Below are positions 29,182-38,066 of a DNA stretch of 64,000 nucleotides, piece by piece. The notes under the pieces were generated by a model that saw only the letters and a list, made by a program, of their open reading frames with translations, ran no database searches and was not told the DNA's origin. A program made the position numbers and the translations under genes. Source of the DNA: CAVUWL01 sp963700105 (GTDB lineage Bacteria; Actinomycetota; Thermoleophilia; Solirubrobacterales; 70-9); NCBI GenBank assembly GCA_963700105.1, contig CAVOWL010000004.1, forward strand, positions 620,001 to 684,000. Direction: 5' to 3'. Position 1 is the stretch's first letter; every line of letters begins with the position of its first letter.

Positions 29182-30555
29182 TCAGCGCCACGCAAACCAA
29201 TAGACCCTGAGGCGGCGCCGAAATGCCTTTGGCTTCTCGGCGAAGAGCAGCGCGCCGAGCGCCAGCGCTCCTCCCAGCAACTCGCCCTGTCGACGCTCGA
29301 TCAGCTCGCCGATCCGCCGGCGCTTGCTGATCCCGGGTCGGCCCTGCAGGTCCTCCATGAGGAGGGTGAGATCGTGGTGGTCGCCAAGTAGGTCGACCAG
29401 TTGGTGATTCTGATCGGCGAGCTCTCCCATAACCGGCTTCCAGATCCCGCGCAACAATCGAAGCTGGTACCAGAGATCCTTACTTCGTTTGCGCCACTGA
29501 TGGACATCGCCTGCCGCCCGTGAGGAGCGGGCGCGATACATCGCCTTTCCCGCCTCGCGATAGCTGCGCAGCAACCCCGCCTCCAGCTGGCGCCAGCCAT
29601 CGCCCTCCAAAGGCCACTCCGCGCAGTCAACTCCGCCGGCAGCGATCAGCTCCTTGGCCTTATGCATCTGCGAGCGGGACCCGCTGCTTGAGCCCTCCTT
29701 GACCCGCTCGCGCTCGCCTTCAAGCTCCAGGCGCCACGCCTCAACCTGGGGCTGTGGAAGCTCGGAGCCAAAGCGCTCAATAAGCGCCGCCAACGTTGCC
29801 AATTTGACCTCGGCGTCTCGTGCATCTGAGAGCAGGCGGCCGGCGTCGCGGAAGCGCTTGTTCTGCGCGACGAAGAATTCCTCCCCAAGCCCAGCGCGGA
29901 CAAGCCGCAGCACGGCTCGCAGCTTCTTTAGATCCTTGCGCACCCCGTGGATGACTGCGTCATCCGCAGCGCCGCCTTCCTCGAGTTGACGCAGCGCCCG
30001 CTCGATTTGCCCGCAAGCGATGCGACGGGTGCCGTCAGAGACGGTCTCCTTTCGCTTCAAGCGATAGGGGAAGCCACCGCTGCAAGCGCCAGGCGGCGAT
30101 GCCTGTGTGGCGAGACTCTGGTTCGCGTAGCGCTGGTCGCCGGTCAGCTCTTCACCGAGCCAGGTCGGAGGATCGAAGTCCTGCTCGGCAGCCTCGGAGT
30201 CGAACTCAACCTCGGCGACGATCAGGCCCCCCAGAGCACCCTGGAAGAAATCAACCTCTGCGGTCAAACCATCCTCGAGCGGCACCCTTCGCCGAACCTT
30301 GACCAGACGCCGACCCTCGGTCAGCGGCCAGAGCGCCTCAAACACCTCTGAATCCAGCTCGATCTCGGCCTCCTGTCGCACATCACCGATCCCGCCCTTG
30401 ACGGTGAGCAGGGTTGCCGTTCCCGCCTGGCGCAGGCGCACCTCGACCTCGTCGGTCACCGCGAGGTAGCCCTGGTTGATCTGGACCTCTGGGTAGCGGT
30501 CAATCCATTCCGGGGGAGCCTTGATCAGGAACTTTCGCTCGATCTCGGTCGCCAC
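29182..30555 (-). CDS. CYTH-CHAD domain protein
   Basis: The 457-residue protein starts GTG, giving MATEIERKFL, the EXEXK motif of the CYTH (triphosphate tunnel) domain, with the tunnel continuing to about 150. A CHAD helical domain of conserved His/Arg-rich helices follows (VIHGVRKDLKKLRAVLRLVR, DVHQWRKRSKDLWYQLRLL). CYTH domains bind or hydrolyse triphosphates; CHAD domains bind polyphosphate. Together they suggest polyphosphate or inorganic triphosphate handling. The start lies 2 bases after the stop of the cupin-like gene, so the two are cotranscribed. Confidence 0.9.
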   Translation of the reverse strand: MATEIERKFLIKAPPEWIDRYPEVQINQGYLAVTDEVEVRLRQAGTATLLTVKGGIGDVRQEAEIELDSEVFEALWPLTEGRRLVKVRRRVPLEDGLTAEVDFFQGALGGLIVAEVEFDSEAAEQDFDPPTWLGEELTGDQRYANQSLATQASPPGACSGGFPYRLKRKETVSDGTRRIACGQIERALRQLEEGGAADDAVIHGVRKDLKKLRAVLRLVRAGLGEEFFVAQNKRFRDAGRLLSDARDAEVKLATLAALIERFGSELPQPQVEAWRLELEGERERVKEGSSSGSRSQMHKAKELIAAGGVDCAEWPLEGDGWRQLEAGLLRSYREAGKAMYRARSSRAAGDVHQWRKRSKDLWYQLRLLRGIWKPVMGELADQNHQLVDLLGDHHDLTLLMEDLQGRPGISKRRRIGELIERRQGELLGGALALGALLFAEKPKAFRRRLRVYWFAWR

Positions 30556-30557
30556 GC

Positions 30558-30959
30558 TCAGCGCCCCTGCTTGGTCTTTGGCGAGCCCGCCCAGACATCC
30601 TCGACCTGGGTCGCATTGGCCTCATCTCGCCCTTGAGAGATCGCCCACATCCGCACCGGCTCCCCGCCGCAATTGCGATGCAAACGGACGCTAGCCGGAG
30701 ACGCCGGGGCGGCCGAGGCCGCCTGGACCCGCACGCCAAAGCGGATCCTCAACGGGCAATGAGTGACCGGGTAGATCTCCTCGCTGTGTTCGTGGAAGCG
30801 CCCGATGCCCTGCTCGAGATCCGGATGCGATGAAACGCGATCAAGCCTCAGGGCGAGAAGGTCGGCGCCGAGCGCCTCAGTGAGACTTCCCAACTCACCG
30901 GGAAAATCGCGCTCAACGCGGGAATCCTCAGCTTCGATCCCGACGGCGATCGCATCCAT
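30558..30959 (-). CDS. Divergent cupin-like small protein
   Basis: This 133-residue protein has RFHEHSEEIY around residues 54-63 (H56, H58, E61), followed by PLRIRFG and a later RNCGGEPVRMWAIS. That pattern is like the two metal-binding motifs of single-domain cupins, though the second motif lacks a clear histidine. It lies directly upstream of and in phase with the CYTH-CHAD gene, 2 bases apart. No ribosome binding site is obvious. The cupin assignment rests on motif spacing only, and no substrate can be suggested. Confidence 0.5.
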   Translation of the reverse strand: MDAIAVGIEAEDSRVERDFPGELGSLTEALGADLLALRLDRVSSHPDLEQGIGRFHEHSEEIYPVTHCPLRIRFGVRVQAASAAPASPASVRLHRNCGGEPVRMWAISQGRDEANATQVEDVWAGSPKTKQGR

Positions 30960-31062
30960 TTGCCAGAAGCTACCCGCATTTTGGGCTGAGAATCAGCTGG
31001 GCAAAGCCGCCGACGCTGCTTTTAAGACCGGCCGATCGCGTCGCCGAGGCGGTTGTGGGCCA

Positions 31063-31314
31063 TCACTCAGCTCCAGACCGGTCCCGGCCAGCCCGCGAGG
31101 GGAGGAGCGCCGCTGCCCTGGTCCCTCGCCGCCGCATCAGACGCGCGAGGCTGCGATTGAGTGCCTTCGTGCGGTTATCGACGATGCCCCCAAGCCCCGG
31201 AATGGCCGCCACCTTCGCCGAGCACTCGGTCCTCCTTTCAGCGTCGCTCAGCAGGACCGACCGATAGTCGCGAAGCAGCGCCAGCGAGATCCCTGAGTAG
31301 CGGTCCCGGGTCAT
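31063..31314 (-). CDS. Small basic hypothetical protein
   Basis: The 83-residue protein starts at ATG 31314, with AAGGAG immediately before it and 7 bases after the stop of the upstream small gene. The sequence MTRDRYSGISLALLRDYRSVLLSD is followed by an Arg-rich C-terminus; third codon positions are strongly G/C. No family is recognised. The larger frame reaching 31764 overlaps the neighbouring gene and is probably not used. It is likely translationally coupled to the gene at 31322-31576. Confidence 0.5.
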   Translation of the reverse strand: MTRDRYSGISLALLRDYRSVLLSDAERRTECSAKVAAIPGLGGIVDNRTKALNRSLARLMRRRGTRAAALLPSRAGRDRSGAE

Positions 31315-31321
31315 CTCCTTC

Positions 31322-31576
31322 CTATCCGTTGCGCCGCACCAGGGGTTGGAAGGACCGCCACCAGCCGCGATCAAGCGCAGCATGGTCCACACGCTCGAGC
31401 ACAGAACCGTTCTCATCGTGGAGCTCATAGCTGAGCACTGGAGGATCGCTGCTCCCGCTGACCTCGACGATCTGGGCGAGCAGCAGATAGGGAGGACAGC
31501 TGAGCCAGACCTCCCCGCGGCGCGGCTGGGTCCTGATCTGCGGACCATCCATATCCGCCCAGTACCCGTGGTACAT
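31322..31576 (-). CDS. Small hypothetical protein
   Basis: The 84-residue protein has GGAGG 8-9 bases before the ATG at 31576. It is Trp/Tyr/Pro-rich with a predicted beta-rich core (GEVWLSCPPYLLLAQIVEV and PVLSYELHDENGSVLERV) and ends DRGWWRSFQPLVRRNG. I do not recognise a family. The good start signal, coding-like composition and tight coupling to the next small gene support reality. Function is unknown. Confidence 0.6.
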   Translation of the reverse strand: MYHGYWADMDGPQIRTQPRRGEVWLSCPPYLLLAQIVEVSGSSDPPVLSYELHDENGSVLERVDHAALDRGWWRSFQPLVRRNG

Positions 31577-31757
31577 ACCGTGAAACCTCCGGCCGAGCGG
31601 ACGGAGCAGCCGGCGGCGAATGACTCAGACCTTGGGGGTGGAATTCGCTTCGCCTCGGGACCGCAGATCGCCCGGGGATCGGGCGCCCTCGGCGGAGGAC
31701 TCGTGGGTTTCGCGCATTTATGACGCGAAGCCGTCGGCCCGCGGTTAGACTCGGTTC

Positions 31758-32372
31758 GTGGCACTCCGATCCCGCCTGATTTGGATCGCCTCCTTGGCGC
31801 TCATGATCGCGATCCCTGCACTCGCGACCAGCTCTGCGGGGGCCAAGAAGCCGACGCCGACAGGCATCCCCAGCTGCAGCCATCTCTCGACCGCGACAAT
31901 GGCGAAAGTGCTCGGAAGCGCCTCGCTGCTGTTCAAAGGGAAGCCGGGCAAGGCCAACCTGTGCCTCTGGGAAGCGATTAGACCCGGGCACTACCACGAG
32001 ACGCTCGCGATCGACATCATTCCGGGGATCAAGTCGATCTATAAGGTGGCCGAAGCCGACGGCATGAAAAATGCTGCCAAGGAAGGCAAGAACTTCGGCA
32101 CTCTGTCTTCACGGAACAGTCCCTGGAAGGCGGCGTTCTTCGTCACAAAATCGGTCTATAATTCCGGGCTTCCATCCTGCTCGCCCGAACATGCGCTGCC
32201 AGCCTTCGGCCCGCCCGAATGCGCCGCAGACCCCAGTTGGACGACGATCGACGTTGACTCCTACAACTCAAAGCTGATGGTTTCCGTCGGGGCCGCCGGG
32301 CAAGTCGGCGACGTTTACCTCTCCCACGTGATCGCGTTGAATAAGGAAATCCTCGCCGGCAAGATCCGCTGA
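31758..32372 (+). CDS. Secreted protein, DUF3558-like
   Basis: The 204-residue protein starts GTG. A signal peptide (SLALMIAIPALATSSAGA) precedes the mature part. CSHLSTATMAKVLG...CLWEA and two later cysteines (CSPEH, ECAAD) resemble DUF3558 lipoproteins, which have C..L....A..LG and a later C.W pattern; the lipobox cysteine is missing here. Four mature-region cysteines may form two disulfides. The role is unknown. It opens the long run of exported proteins on this side of the window. Confidence 0.7.
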   Translation: MALRSRLIWIASLALMIAIPALATSSAGAKKPTPTGIPSCSHLSTATMAKVLGSASLLFKGKPGKANLCLWEAIRPGHYHETLAIDIIPGIKSIYKVAEADGMKNAAKEGKNFGTLSSRNSPWKAAFFVTKSVYNSGLPSCSPEHALPAFGPPECAADPSWTTIDVDSYNSKLMVSVGAAGQVGDVYLSHVIALNKEILAGKIR

Positions 32373-32761
32373 ACAGCGGCCTTCAGCCCGGCTTGGCTGG
32401 GCATTACCGAATCGGCTTTTCAGCTCAATTCGCGGTGAAGTCATCGGTTTATCGGGTGGGCTCGGTGGGGCCCAAGCTGATCGCGCTGAGCCCAAGGCAG
32501 CCAGACAATCGAGGCGCGCCGAGTTCATCTGGACCTGCCCCGCCCCTGCGAACGGTGTTCGGCTTAGACTGAAGCCGCCTTTCTTAGTCAATTGAGGAAG
32601 GGACTTTCAGAATTACTCGGGGTCATGCAGCTAAGGGTGCCCTGCCGGCTGGGGACCTGATGGGGGGGAGCTGGGCCGGCATCCGAAGGGGTCCTGCGGG
32701 AGTCAAGCGCGAGTCAGGCTGCTGGTCTGCGTCGGGAGCCAGATACTGAGAAGATCGGTGC
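32373..32761. other. Intergenic region before beta-helix gene
   Basis: The 389 bases hold no ORF with a start signal. A 7-base GC inverted repeat (TGCCGGC/GCCGGCA, roughly 32640-32680) is visible but has no T-run. The promoter of the beta-helix gene must lie here; I cannot define it. Confidence 0.3.
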
Positions 32762-35179
32762 GTGAGTGCGCGCGTTTGCCTCCTGATTGTGCTCATGAGC
32801 TCGGTTGGGGCAGTTTTTATGGGAGTACCGGCGTCGGCGTTCGGGTCCATTTACACGGTCTCAGGCACGACCGATTCGACCTCTGCATGCGTCGGTACCA
32901 GCTGTCCGTCGCTGCGTGCCGCGGTGATTGCCGCCGACGGCGATCCAGGCTCCACGATCATGCTCGGTGCAGCTGAATACACGCTCGGCGATGGATCGGG
33001 CACGCCGGTCGGAACCGGTGAGCTGCTGATCACGGCCGATATGGCGATCATCGGTAGCGGCCCGGGTGAAACGACGATCCGACAGACCGATGGTCTTGAT
33101 CGTGTGATCGCGATATCCGCCGGCGCGGTGACGATTTCCGGCGTGCGGCTGACCGGCGGGGTCGTGCTCGGCGGCCCTGGTGCGAACGGCACGCCCTCGC
33201 CGGGGAGCCCGGGAGGGACCGTCGCGGGCGGCGGCATCGAAAACGCCGGTAGCCTCGCACTGCAGGACGTTGTGGTGTCTGGCAACAGCGTTAAGGGTGG
33301 CTTGGGAGGTAACGGTGGGCAGGGGCCGGGCACCCCCGGCAACGCGGGCGCCGGGGGCAACGCAGAGGGCGGCGGGATCTCGACGTCTGGCCCGCTGACG
33401 TTGATGGCCAGCTCGGTGTCGGGCAACGCCGCGACCGGCGGCCGCGGAGGCGGCGCGTTTGAAGGCACGGGTGGAGCTGGTGGCAACGCGACCGGTGGCA
33501 TCTACGTCGAGCCGTTGAGCACGGGAATGGTGACGCTGCAAGCATCGACCGTCTCGAACAACACCGCCGCCGGCGGCGCCGGCGGTCCGAGCACCGAGGG
33601 GTCATCACTGCCGGGATCGGGCGGCGAAGCAACTGGCGGGATCAGCCAATGGTCACAGACCCTGGCGCTCCTGGACTCCAGCGTGTCGGGTAATACCGCC
33701 ACTGGCGGAGCCGGGGGCGAGGGTGCTCTGGGACCGAACGGCGCCTACGGCGGCGACGTGGTTGCGGCCGGCGCTGCGCTCGTAGGCGGCACGCTGCTAA
33801 TCGAACGCACCACGATCTCGGGCAATATCGCCCAAGGTGGAGCTGGCGGTCCCGCCGACGGAACGACCAGTGGCGGCGGCGGAACGGTATTTGGTGGCGG
33901 CCTCTACGTCCAGCAAGACGCGACTCTCGTCAATGTCACGATCGCCGGCAACGGCGCGACCGCGGGTACCCCCGGAGTCCCGTTTGGCGGCGGCGTAACC
34001 GGGCCGGCTGGAGATGCGTTCGGGGGTGGTATCGATGACGACGGCGGCGGCTCAGAGACCCTCACCCTCGCCAGCGCCACGCTGGCCTTTAACGCGGCAG
34101 GCACCGGTGGCAACCTGTGGGCCGCCGCCACCGGCCTCTCCGTCGGCGACACGATCATCGCTTCGGGCGCCGCGTCGACGGGCGCGAACTGCGTCGCCAG
34201 CGGCGCGATGATCACCGACCTTGGGCACAACCTCGAGTCAACGACGCCGTCGCAGTGTGAGTTCTCGAGCGCCAGCGCCGATCAGGTCGGAGCCAACCCG
34301 GCCCTTGGCCCGCTGAGCGCAAACGGCGGCCCCACGCAGACGCTGGCGCTCGGACCGGCGAGCCCGGCGCTCGGCAGCGGCGCTACCTGCACGGACCCGA
34401 CCAAGCCGGGGAACCCGCCGCTGGCGGTCGACCAGCGGGGCCTACCTCGACCCCTCGGGTCCTGCGACATCGGCGCCTTCCAAGCGCAGCGGCCAGCGAA
34501 CACCTCGGCGCCAACGATCACCGGCACGCCGCAGCCTGCCAACACGCTCAGTTGCAGCCAGGGCACCTGGAACGGTGACGGAACCCTCAGCTATGCCTAC
34601 CAGTGGCTGCGCGATGGCACGCCGATCGCCGGCGCGAGCGCCGCCGCCTACGTCGTGCAGGCGGCCGACGCGGGCCACCAGCTCACATGTCGGGTGACCG
34701 CTACCGGCACCTACGGCTCGACGAGCACCGCCGTGAGCGTGACCGTGCCGGTCGCCTCGGTCGGCCGAGCACCGGTTCTCACCGACGCCGCCGAGACCTA
34801 CAGGACCTGGCGCGAGGGCAACGCGCTCGCGCAGATCAGCCACAGCCACAAGCCCATGGTGGGAACGACCTTCTCCTTCGCCCTCAACGAAAGCGCCGCG
34901 GTGCGATTCGCCTTCACGCAAGCAGCAGGCGGCCGCAAGGTGGGAACGCCGTGCGTGGCACAAACCAAGGGCAACCGCCACCGCCAAGCGTGCATGCGCA
35001 GGGTGACCGCTGCCACACTCACCTTCAGCGGCCACACGGGCACCGATGAGGTCCGATTCGAGGGTCACGTCTCACGCTCGAAAAAGCTCAAGCCCGGCCG
35101 CTACACCCTTGTGATCACGGCCACAAACGCCGCTGGGCAATCAGGGCCTCTGCAGCTGAGCTTCACAATCATCAAGTAA
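32762..35179 (+). CDS. Secreted beta-helix, choice-of-anchor Q protein
   Basis: This 805-residue protein starts GTG and carries a signal peptide ending near GVPASA. SCPSLRAAVIAADGDPGSTIML resembles the CSLRDAI/AN segment that opens many choice-of-anchor proteins. Gly-rich right-handed beta-helix coils follow (about 110-460), with recurrent SSVSGN and GGAGG turns. DLGHNLES, NGGPTQTLAL..SPALGSG and CDIGAFQ form the choice-of-anchor Q end (about 480-580). A PKD/Ig-like domain (NTLSCSQGTWNGDG...YQWLRDG) and a C-terminal beta domain close it. It is likely a surface or matrix protein; the ligand is unknown. Confidence 0.85.
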   Translation: MSARVCLLIVLMSSVGAVFMGVPASAFGSIYTVSGTTDSTSACVGTSCPSLRAAVIAADGDPGSTIMLGAAEYTLGDGSGTPVGTGELLITADMAIIGSGPGETTIRQTDGLDRVIAISAGAVTISGVRLTGGVVLGGPGANGTPSPGSPGGTVAGGGIENAGSLALQDVVVSGNSVKGGLGGNGGQGPGTPGNAGAGGNAEGGGISTSGPLTLMASSVSGNAATGGRGGGAFEGTGGAGGNATGGIYVEPLSTGMVTLQASTVSNNTAAGGAGGPSTEGSSLPGSGGEATGGISQWSQTLALLDSSVSGNTATGGAGGEGALGPNGAYGGDVVAAGAALVGGTLLIERTTISGNIAQGGAGGPADGTTSGGGGTVFGGGLYVQQDATLVNVTIAGNGATAGTPGVPFGGGVTGPAGDAFGGGIDDDGGGSETLTLASATLAFNAAGTGGNLWAAATGLSVGDTIIASGAASTGANCVASGAMITDLGHNLESTTPSQCEFSSASADQVGANPALGPLSANGGPTQTLALGPASPALGSGATCTDPTKPGNPPLAVDQRGLPRPLGSCDIGAFQAQRPANTSAPTITGTPQPANTLSCSQGTWNGDGTLSYAYQWLRDGTPIAGASAAAYVVQAADAGHQLTCRVTATGTYGSTSTAVSVTVPVASVGRAPVLTDAAETYRTWREGNALAQISHSHKPMVGTTFSFALNESAAVRFAFTQAAGGRKVGTPCVAQTKGNRHRQACMRRVTAATLTFSGHTGTDEVRFEGHVSRSKKLKPGRYTLVITATNAAGQSGPLQLSFTIIK

Positions 35180-35622
35180 CGCTCGACCAGGACACCCCAT
35201 CAAGCCCCGTTGAGCAGCCCGCATTTCTATGGGAGACGAGCTGCCGGCCGACGATCTCACGGGAGAAGGCGCCAAGGACGAAGGCAAGGCAAACGACGTG
35301 CTCCCAGCAGCGCAGCTTGCTCGGGTTGCGGAGAAGACGGCGTGAGCGTCAACCTTTTGCTGACTCCTCGGGTCGTCGACGAGGACGCGGTCCTCGAACT
35401 ACGCGCCGGCTCTGACCAGCGCGACGAACACCTCTTCGGCGCGGCTGTCCCGTAAACGCGCTCCAAACGACGGTCCGAGAGGGAGCCCTCAGCTGACATA
35501 GAGGGGCCCGATTTGTCTTTCGCTACCACCCTCGGATTGTTGAGGAGACTGCGCTCTAGGTTTGGCGCGACGCGCGAGAGCACCCTTCTGCACGCGCATT
35601 CCTTCGGCTTGCACGCTAGCCT
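35180..35622. other. Intergenic region between two secreted-protein genes
   Basis: About 443 bases. Short frames on the plus strand lack ribosome binding sites and coding-like composition. I see no hairpin with a T-run and no tRNA. Confidence 0.3.
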
Positions 35623-37731
35623 TTGGCTGTGGGTCCGGGGGTGCCACAGGAACTGCAGCGATCTGCTGGGATCCGGGCGTATTTTTCGCTCTTGCTCGCC
35701 GCAGGCTCCGTCGTGATTCCCCTGGCAACCTCCTCTGCCGCCCACGCGTCGACAACGATCGAATCGTTTAGTGCGACGCCCACTACCAGTCAAGCCGGCG
35801 GGCACCCCGATTTGACCGTGTCCTTCTCACTTGCTTCGTCCGAAGGCTCTGAAACAGCAAAGAGAATTATCTACAACGCTCCATCGGGGGTCGGGCTGGA
35901 GCCCAACGCCGTGACTCACTGTCTAGCCGAAGATCTGGCGCTAAACGAATGCCCACCCGACTCGCAGGTCGGCCTGATCACGGTTCGCTCCCGCTATGAA
36001 GGCCAGGCCGAATACCTGCTGGGCACGGCCCCAGTCTTCGCCATGCAGCCAACCTCCGGCCAGTTCGGCGTCGTTGGCTTCACGATTCCCACCCTCGACA
36101 CGGAAAAGTTGGCGGAGCTTTCCCTGCGTGGAGCCAGCGACTACGGGCAGCGCCTGGAACTCGCGAAACTGCCTCAAGGGGTCCCGGTCACGAGGGTCGA
36201 TCTGACCTTGTGGGGCGTTCCCGCCGAAGGCCCTCATGACGCCGAACGCTTCCCTCAGGGTTCGCCCGGGGAACCTCCCGGTTGCGTTGGCCTCGAAAAC
36301 ACAAGCTGTCTCACCAGCCCCGTACCTTCGAACCTGCCGCTTTCGCCATACACCCAAAATCCCACCAGCTGCCAATCGCCCCTGAGCTCGACCCTTGACG
36401 TACAGACATACGAAAGCCCCGAAACCTCCTCCCAGGCTGAAGCAAGCTACCCCGAGGCCACCGGCTGCGACCAGCTGTCCTTCAATCCCTCTCTCTTTGT
36501 CGAGCCGACCAGCACCGTTGCCTACTCCCGGTCGGGCTTGAGCATTAACTTCACGGCCCCCCAGCAGATGAGCCCGACGATCCCCACGGCCTCCGGCATT
36601 CGCGAAATACTTGTGACGCTGCCCAAAGGGATGGACATCAACCCGGAACCCCCCGAAGGATTGATCGCCTGCGGCAATGCCGAAACCGCCCTCGGCAGCG
36701 AAGAACCGGCAGTCTGTCCAGAAGAAGCGCTGCTCGGCACCGCCACGGTGTATCTGCCGAGTCTGACCAGCCCCCTGCTCGGCAAAATCTACCTCGGTGT
36801 CTCCGAATCTGAAGAAGTTTTCCTTCTCCTGATCGCCGAAGGCGGCGGTGTCAACCTGAAGCTACCGCTGGAACTCAGCGAAGACCCCGAAACCGGTCAG
36901 CTGCAGCTGACACTCGAACAGCCACAGATCCCGATCAGTGCCACTAACCTCATGTTCTTCGGCGGCCGAAACGCCATTCTGAGGACGCCGCCCTTTTGCG
37001 GCACCTATCCGATCACGGCGGCGTTCACCCCGTGGGACGAGGTGCTCAGCATGCAGACGTCGACGCAGTTCTTCGATATCACCAGTGGACCCGGTGGTGG
37101 CCCCTGCCTCGGAGAAGCCAAGACGATCAGCGTCAAGCTCAGCCCCGAAGCGATCCTCGCTAACGGTAAATCCCAAACCAGGGTCTCGATCGAGGTCACC
37201 GATGCCGAAGGGGCGGGACTCCCCGAACAGGAGGTCAAGCTCAGCTCGACCGATCCGGGCCAGCATGTAAGCGAACTGAGCGACAACGAAAACGGCACCT
37301 ACACCGCCACAATTACCTCCTCCACCACACCGGGGACCGCGACGATCACCGCGACCGACCTTTCCACTGGATCCAAACTGAGCGGCTCGGCCTCCCTGAC
37401 CCAGGAGGCGAATTCCACCCAGCCACCCCCACCCCCCACACCTACACGACCCACCCAGCCGCAGGTCAGCTTCTCGGTGAAGCCACCGCCCAAGGATAGG
37501 AACAGGAGGCCGCGCTTTGTCTTCGCCGCCGACGTTGCAGGTGCCAGCTTCAGCTGCAGGCTCGACCAGGGCACCTACCATCCCTGCAGCTCTCCGCTCA
37601 AGTTGCCGAAGCTCAAGCTCGGCACTCACGTCTTTTCGGTTCGCGCCAGCTCGGCGGCGGGCACGGGAAGCGCCGCAATCTGGCACTTCAGCGTGCTGGG
37701 TGTCCGGCGCAACCGGGGAAAGACCCGATAG
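35623..37731 (+). CDS. Large secreted Ig-like protein with invasin-type domain
   Basis: The 702-residue protein starts TTG or the GTG two codons later. A hydrophobic signal (about 20-42) ends at AAHA. A large Cys-containing beta-rich region follows. An invasin/BIG1-like domain (about 500-590; ISVKLSPEAILANGKSQTRVSIEVTD) and a Pro-rich linker come next. The end is a FSCRLDQGTYHPCSSP...GTHVFSVRAS domain, a recurrent C-terminal module in Thermoleophilia exported proteins as I recall. A structural or adhesive surface role is likely. A perfect 10-base inverted repeat sits 42 bases after the stop. Confidence 0.8.
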   Translation: MAVGPGVPQELQRSAGIRAYFSLLLAAGSVVIPLATSSAAHASTTIESFSATPTTSQAGGHPDLTVSFSLASSEGSETAKRIIYNAPSGVGLEPNAVTHCLAEDLALNECPPDSQVGLITVRSRYEGQAEYLLGTAPVFAMQPTSGQFGVVGFTIPTLDTEKLAELSLRGASDYGQRLELAKLPQGVPVTRVDLTLWGVPAEGPHDAERFPQGSPGEPPGCVGLENTSCLTSPVPSNLPLSPYTQNPTSCQSPLSSTLDVQTYESPETSSQAEASYPEATGCDQLSFNPSLFVEPTSTVAYSRSGLSINFTAPQQMSPTIPTASGIREILVTLPKGMDINPEPPEGLIACGNAETALGSEEPAVCPEEALLGTATVYLPSLTSPLLGKIYLGVSESEEVFLLLIAEGGGVNLKLPLELSEDPETGQLQLTLEQPQIPISATNLMFFGGRNAILRTPPFCGTYPITAAFTPWDEVLSMQTSTQFFDITSGPGGGPCLGEAKTISVKLSPEAILANGKSQTRVSIEVTDAEGAGLPEQEVKLSSTDPGQHVSELSDNENGTYTATITSSTTPGTATITATDLSTGSKLSGSASLTQEANSTQPPPPPTPTRPTQPQVSFSVKPPPKDRNRRPRFVFAADVAGASFSCRLDQGTYHPCSSPLKLPKLKLGTHVFSVRASSAAGTGSAAIWHFSVLGVRRNRGKTR

Positions 37732-37772
37732 CCGCGCCTGCGGATGTCTTCCCAAGCCGCGCGCCGTAGCGA

Positions 37773-37806
37773 GCGTCAGCTCGAGGATCGACCGGGGAGC
37801 TGACGC
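37773..37806 (+). terminator. Hairpin after Ig-like gene
   Basis: GCGTCAGCTC (37773-37782) pairs perfectly with GAGCTGACGC (37797-37806) across a 14-base loop. It lies 42 bases past the stop of the Ig-like gene. No T-run follows directly; a T6 run occurs at 37844-37849. Confidence 0.45.
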
Positions 37807-37847
37807 AGACCGAGCAACAGCATTCGCTCATCCGGGGGCCGCGTTTT

Positions 37848-37979
37848 TTAGTGCTCGCGGCGGCGACGGATGGCTTTGTAATAACGGAGCCTGTTGATCA
37901 CGAACAGGCTGGTCGCCCCGACAATCAGCACCCACTCCACGATTTCGCCAACAGTGATACCACCAAGGATTGCCATCAT
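37848..37979 (-). CDS. Putative small single-pass membrane protein
   Basis: A 43-residue frame from ATG 37979 has one hydrophobic helix (VEWVLIVGATSLFVI) followed by a positive tail (NRLRYYKAIRRRREH), matching the positive-inside rule. An upstream GTG at 38033 would add 18 residues. No clear ribosome binding site is visible, so this is tentative. It sits between two secreted-protein genes. Confidence 0.35.
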   Translation of the reverse strand: MMAILGGITVGEIVEWVLIVGATSLFVINRLRYYKAIRRRREH

Positions 37980-38066
37980 GGGGATCGAGGCTTGGGCTTT
38001 CGTCCGTTTAATTACGCCGCTCGGAAATGGCACTCAGCAGAGTCGAATGAGATCCTGCCACTGTCC

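Noticed and set aside
34442..35068. 208-codon minus-strand frame opposite the beta-helix gene
   Set aside because: Antisense shadow of a Gly-rich repeat gene; no start signal.
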